Below are positions 62,195 to 64,000 of a stretch of 64,000 bases of DNA, piece after piece. A program made the translations under genes and the position numbers. The notes beneath the pieces were generated by a model, which worked only from the letters and a program-made list of their open reading frames with translations, searched no databases and was not told the origin of the DNA. Source of the DNA: Astropecten irregularis (lineage: Eukaryota > Echinodermata > Asteroidea > Paxillosida > Astropectinidae); contig OZ020262.1 in the NCBI GenBank assembly GCA_963971285.1, positions 12,937,308 to 13,001,307 on the forward strand, written 5' to 3'. Position 1 is the stretch's first letter. The number at the start of each line of letters is the position of its first letter.

Positions 62195-62330
62195 TAACAT
62201 TAGACAGAGAATGCACTCAATATGAACATATGTCAATTTCAAGTTCATTGGTTTGGAGGATGTTCAGAAATAGGTAAGTAAATTTTAGTGCACCCAGTGA
62301 GAAAGTTTCCCTAATGACACATTCCCGGTA
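62195..62330. repeat. dispersed repeat, copy of 33780-33915
   Basis: GAGAATGCACTCAATATGAA, GGTTTGGAGGATGTTCAGAA and TCCCTAATGACACATTCCCG, about 90% like 33797-33915 by eye. Confidence 0.7.
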
Positions 62331-63495
62331 ATCCCAGTATACTCAGTTCAAGCAAAACGCGACAAAAACCAATGGGATTTATGCGGAGGAATACAATAAA
62401 TTGGTTTCGTTTATTCAGCATTTTCAACATTCAGTTCGCTTCGCATAAAAGTATTTAGTTTTACCCCACCAACACAAAATGATTTTTTTTTTTGAGAGTC
62501 ATTTTGAGAGTCATTTTCCAGAATGTCGACATCGGACGATACTGGCAATTAAGGCGATCATAGTGAAGTACTTCTACATTAAATTGAAAATGTCATTTAT
62601 TTGAGCGAATTGTCGTTCATTTTGTTCATAGTGATTTTGTGAAGTGCTGCCAGTGCCTGTACTTCGATTCGTTACTTGTCATAAATTGGTTCATAATTTC
62701 AAGCATAACCAGCGGCTAAGGAATGATGAGTTTAAAACGAGTCCTTCCAGACGGTCCCCTGAGAATATTGCAGTTGGGAACAAAGTCTTCCTGCACTCAT
62801 TCCAATCATCTTCATGTAACAGTGTATAGCTTATATCAGCGCGCCAAATTTATATGCAAATGGATTCTCTTTTTCAGAGTAACTTCCCTTAAGGGAGCAA
62901 TCGTCTCTAGCATCCGCCGAGGAGTCTCATGGAACGCCTTCTTCCTCCGAATCGCCGGTAAACGGAGACAGGGAGAGCCCCCCCCTTCCATCCTGACGGA
63001 CGCTCAGCGCTTGGGCAGGGGCCTCTGGCGGGATGTGAACCCTTTACCCTTTAGGTTGGGTCATAAATGTCAACTGGATCTGTCTGTGTCTCAAATCAAC
63101 GATATAGACTTGGTTATATCCATCTAAAGTTATAACCGACCGTAGCCCGTAGGCGGTTACAGTCATTGTGTTTTAATCATTATCGACGGCGCCTCACAAC
63201 GTGGCGCTTATTACATCCAAACTGCGCATTTTTACCGTTTTTTTGCCATCCCGGAGCTATATAGAAGAACAGTACGAGAGTGCAGATGCATTTTCGTGAA
63301 AGCTAGGCTTTTATTAGTTGTAATCTATTCGTTGGTGATATTGAAAGTTCTGGCTTATATGAGAGCCACAAGATATAACCAAAAACAGGCTGTTCACAAA
63401 ATGTTCACCTGTGCATCTTCAAGGTACAGGCGTCTCTAGGTAGATGATCAAGACACGACCACCTGCAACACTTACACCTATTTTGGACCCCCTAG

Positions 63496-63596
63496 GGTTT
63501 ACGAAACAGAGGCTCAGGCTCGGGCTCAGGCTCAAGCTCATGATTATGCTCATGCTCATGGTCATGGTTATGGTCATGCTCAGGCTCGGGCTCGGG

Positions 63597-63651
<55 letters not shown>

Positions 63652-63809
63652 CTTTGACAGTGGTTCGGGAGTAGATTCTCTGGTTTGAAAAAAAGGAAAC
63701 CAGAGCTTCAGCTCCAATGAAAAAAAAAACACCTATATTTTCGGCATATTCTGGATCATGACAGAGCCTGAGCCTGAGTAATGAGCCTGAGCCTCCGTTT
63801 CGTAAACTC
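63496..63809. repeat. TTTACGAAAC MITE with expanded CAGGCT hexamer array
   Basis: TTTACGAAACAGAGGCTCAG at the left; CTGAGCCTCCGTTTCGTAAA at the right. Between 63500 and 63655 the terminal-repeat motif GGCTCA is repeated more than fifteen times, broken by CATGCTCATGGT variants. Interior CCAGAGCTTCAGCTCC and CACCTATATTTTCGG echo the 15653 copy. Confidence 0.8.
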
Positions 63810-64000
63810 CTATATGCATGCAACTCTCAGCAATAGTGCACCGTAAAGATTCATATACGCACGTCTCCACTACCCCCCCCCCCCCCCCACTAAAAAAGGG
63901 GATGTTCCAATTCCTAAGTGCCTTTTCTTAATGGAAATTAGTTACAAAACCCTAGAATCTTCACGAGGGGGCTTCGTTTCTTAGATAACATCAGATGAGA

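Larger units (their letters stand above)
61273..64000. other. upstream intron of the collagen-TNF gene, no exon found
   Basis: No Gly-X-Y, transmembrane or furin-site exon with phase 1 donor could be read on the minus strand. The stretch holds one arm of the fold-back MITE (61467-61587), a dispersed repeat (62195-62330) and the CAGGCT-array element (63496-63809). The open frame at 62723-63127 shows no familiar sequence. Confidence 0.5.

Noticed and set aside
62723-63127. 134-residue plus-strand open frame near the right edge
   Set aside because: No recognised motif, atypical composition and no splice-supported neighbours; kept out of the gene list.
63419-63823. Ser-Leu-Ser-Leu open frame
   Set aside because: Translation of the GGCTCA hexamer array inside a MITE.

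Overview
The window looks like nuclear DNA of a non-vertebrate deuterostome, most plausibly an echinoderm or a close relative. Genes are split into short exons with GT-AG introns, and introns and spacers are packed with short inverted-repeat elements and tRNA-derived SINEs. The gene families present (AP-1 sigma, noelin-type olfactomedin, AUNIP-like, GK5-type kinase, ectodysplasin-like collagen-TNF) fit a bilaterian. The phylum is inference. No virus-like element, rRNA, CRISPR array or stand-alone tRNA gene was recognised.

Layout, left to right. (1) 479-3227, minus: most of an AP-1 clathrin adaptor sigma subunit gene; its last coding exon lies off the left edge. (2) 6518-12079, minus: a complete six-exon secreted noelin-like gene of 556 residues (signal peptide, Cys-Arg-Cys motif, coiled coil, Thr/Pro/Ala-rich linker, olfactomedin domain). 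(3) 16982-21243, minus: a three-exon gene of 437 residues with an N-terminal Cys-x-Val-Trp and a PCNA-binding (PIP) box in the order seen in AUNIP. (4) 23365-39757, plus: a 17-exon GK5-type FGGY carbohydrate kinase of 516 residues, divergent from gene 3, with a second, alternative or relic copy of its terminal exon at 38428. (5) 47548-61272, minus: the 3' seven exons of a collagen-TNF gene resembling ectodysplasin (EDA); the N-terminal membrane exons were not found and probably lie to the right. All splice junctions given were read by hand and keep phase from exon to exon.

The space between exons is mainly repeats. The commonest is a modular MITE group in which one arm (Y) pairs with either of two other arms (X or Z), each with its own terminal sequence; over two dozen full or partial copies are present, including an X/Y hybrid with mixed ends and a fold-back copy. 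About twenty other palindromic families occur, several nested in each other, one hAT-like with an 8-bp target duplication. Minisatellites stand at 80-305, 36838-37150 and 42345-43092 (33-bp unit). One LINE reverse-transcriptase fragment lies at 14713-15110.

The five genes do not form a pathway: vesicle traffic, secreted matrix or axon signalling, DNA repair or centrosome, sugar or glycerol phosphorylation, and TNF-family signalling. Only genes 3 and 4 share an upstream region.
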